This document shows positions 4,471-5,792 of a stretch of DNA of 5,792 nt, piece after piece. Source of the DNA: Dehalococcoidia bacterium (GTDB taxonomy: Bacteria; Chloroflexota; Dehalococcoidia; GIF9; AB-539-J10). Positions within the stretch are counted from its first letter, which is position 1. The number at the start of each line of letters is the position of its first letter. The stretch covers positions 1 through 5,792 of the forward strand of contig JAUVYX010000066.1 in the NCBI GenBank assembly GCA_030602865.1. Direction: 5' to 3'. A program made the position numbers and the translations under genes. The notes beneath the pieces were generated by a model. That model was not told the origin of the DNA, did not search any database, and saw only the letters and a program-made list of their open reading frames with translations.

Positions 4471-5792
4471 CTACCAGTATTCTTTCAACTTTTTAGCTAA
4501 GACCAAATTCATGCAGTCTATTTTTCCGATCTCTTCAACCGAAGCCTCTTTCATAGCTTGAACTGAACCGAACTTTTTAAGCAACGATTTCCTTCTTTTT
4601 GGTCCGATGCCAGGAATATCTTCCAAGATAGAGCTAATACCTTTTTTCCTCCTTAGCTTACGGTGATAATTTATTGCGAATCGATGTGCTTCATCTCTTG
4701 CTGATTGAAGAATATGGATAGCAGGAGAATCTTTTGAAATATCAATTGGGGAACTCCTGTCTGGTATAAAAACGTCTTCGTTTTCTTTTGCCAAACTTGC
4801 CACCGGAATCGAGACCCTTAGCTCTCTTATTATTCCTAACGCTGCATTAAGTTGCCCTTTACCTCCATCTATGAGGATTAGAGATGGCAACCTGGCCCAT
4901 CCTGTCTTAGGCAAGATATAATGACTACTATCTTTTAGATTGTCTATGCGTTTTTGCCTTTTATCCATTAAATATCCATCATCCAATTGCATGCCTTTAA
5001 CAAGGCGTCGCTTTAAGACCTCCTGAATCATGGCATAATCATTAGGCCCAGTTGTTGTTTTTATTCGGAATCGGCGATATTGAGTTGGTTCAGGTAAGCC
5101 ATTCTCCAGTACAACCATGCTGCCAACAGCATATGTACCCTGAGTATTGGAAATATCATAACACTCTATCCTCATTGGAATTTCTGGCAGATTGAGCCTA
5201 TTCTGCAATTCCTGTAATCCTGACTGTATTTTCTCTTGTTTTGATTGTTTTCCTCTGGTTTGTAGTAGCCCATTGTCAGCATTCCTCGCTACCATATTAA
5301 CCAGTTGCTTCTTTGTGCCCCTTCGTGGAACCTGAATTCGTACTTTGTCACCTTTGCACTGTATAAGCCAATCAATAAGCACAGTCTTTTCAGTTACGTG
5401 ATGTTGCAGTAACAGCATCGGTGGTATGTATGAAGCATTGGAATAATACTGCTTAATAAAATCTGTAATAATTTCGCTGGGGCTGTCACCACAAATGCCT
5501 TCCATGATAAAGTGATCATGCCCGATAAGTTTATTGTTGCGAATGAAGAATATTTCTACATAAACTCGTTCCATATTTTGTGCAAAGGCAATGACATCTT
5601 GTTCACCATTTAGTTCGATTGCAATTTTTTGTCCTTCTATGACTCTCTGTACTGCTTGAATTTGATCGCGGATTGAAGCGGCTTTTTCAAATTCTAATTT
5701 TTCTGTAGCAGTGCTTAACTTATGATATAGCCCTTTCAGCACAAGGTCTTGTTTTCCCTCTAAAAATAGAACAACCTGCTTTATCATTTCCT
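4471..5792 (-). CDS. uvrC: UvrABC excinuclease subunit C, lacking its N-terminus at the right edge
   Basis: UvrC makes the two incisions around a DNA lesion in nucleotide excision repair. Residues below are numbered from the Met at 5787, which is internal, not the true start: the frame stays open to the edge, and the text there matches the middle of UvrC. A UVR motif that binds UvrB lies at about 15-50 (LEFEKAASIRDQI). The RNase H-like domain carries all four residues expected for 5' incision: D211 (ECYDISN), D250 (GPNDYAMI), D307 (LIDGGKGQL) and H368 (DEAHRFAI). They correspond to E. coli D399, D438, D466 and H538. A C-terminal helix-hairpin-helix pair follows (about 386-438, IPGIGPKRRKSLLKKFGS). 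The missing part is the GIY-YIG nuclease domain that makes the 3' incision, roughly 190 residues, expected just to the right. The visible part looks intact and functional. Confidence 0.96.
   Translation of the reverse strand, partial: EMIKQVVLFLEGKQDLVLKGLYHKLSTATEKLEFEKAASIRDQIQAVQRVIEGQKIAIELNGEQDVIAFAQNMERVYVEIFFIRNNKLIGHDHFIMEGICGDSPSEIITDFIKQYYSNASYIPPMLLLQHHVTEKTVLIDWLIQCKGDKVRIQVPRRGTKKQLVNMVARNADNGLLQTRGKQSKQEKIQSGLQELQNRLNLPEIPMRIECYDISNTQGTYAVGSMVVLENGLPEPTQYRRFRIKTTTGPNDYAMIQEVLKRRLVKGMQLDDGYLMDKRQKRIDNLKDSSHYILPKTGWARLPSLILIDGGKGQLNAALGIIRELRVSIPVASLAKENEDVFIPDRSSPIDISKDSPAIHILQSARDEAHRFAINYHRKLRRKKGISSILEDIPGIGPKRRKSLLKKFGSVQAMKEASVEEIGKIDCMNLVLAKKLKEYW

Noticed and set aside
5785..5787. 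The ATG at 5787 (minus strand) as the true start of uvrC
   Set aside because: The frame remains open to the window edge, and the surrounding residues match the interior of UvrC just before the UVR motif. The GIY-YIG domain is expected beyond the edge.

Overview
This is an AT-rich bacterial chromosomal window of housekeeping genes. It holds seven protein genes and one 5S rRNA gene. No mobile element, CRISPR array, tRNA or toxin/defence gene was seen. The gene content fits Chloroflexota, perhaps Dehalococcoidia: a long-type NfeD with slipin, class 1B PyrD, a RimI with a large insert, stand-alone CinA-C/PncC, DUF72 and UvrC. This placement rests on general resemblance and on the signs of leaderless transcription, and it is tentative. 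No 16S/23S rRNA or other marker is present to confirm it.

Layout from left to right: (1) The 3' part of an nfeD gene, open at the left edge, is followed after 1 nt by a slipin gene with a strong Shine-Dalgarno site. This two-gene unit ends at a strong hairpin. (2) pyrD lies on the minus strand, convergent to slipin and sharing that terminator. (3) rimI is divergent from pyrD across a 74-bp promoter region that contains an operator-like inverted repeat. (4) A stand-alone cinA/pncC gene lies on the minus strand, tail-to-tail with rimI. (5) A 5S rRNA gene lies on the minus strand upstream of cinA, with no 23S or 16S gene in the window. It appears to have its own promoter and a long processing or termination helix. 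(6) A DUF72 gene is divergent from the 5S gene; the two share a symmetric -10 sequence. (7) The 3' two thirds of uvrC lies on the minus strand, convergent to the DUF72 gene and open at the right edge.

The genes are mostly independent transcription units for pyrimidine synthesis, ribosomal-protein acetylation, pyridine-nucleotide recycling, translation (5S) and nucleotide excision repair. Only nfeD-slipin is a clear functional pair.

The most noteworthy signals are in the non-coding DNA. One is the orphan 5S minigene. Another is the shared -10 element. The third is a consistent pattern of -10-like hexamers 6 to 9 nt before ATG codons that lack a Shine-Dalgarno site, which suggests leaderless mRNAs. 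I found no convincing new multi-gene system.
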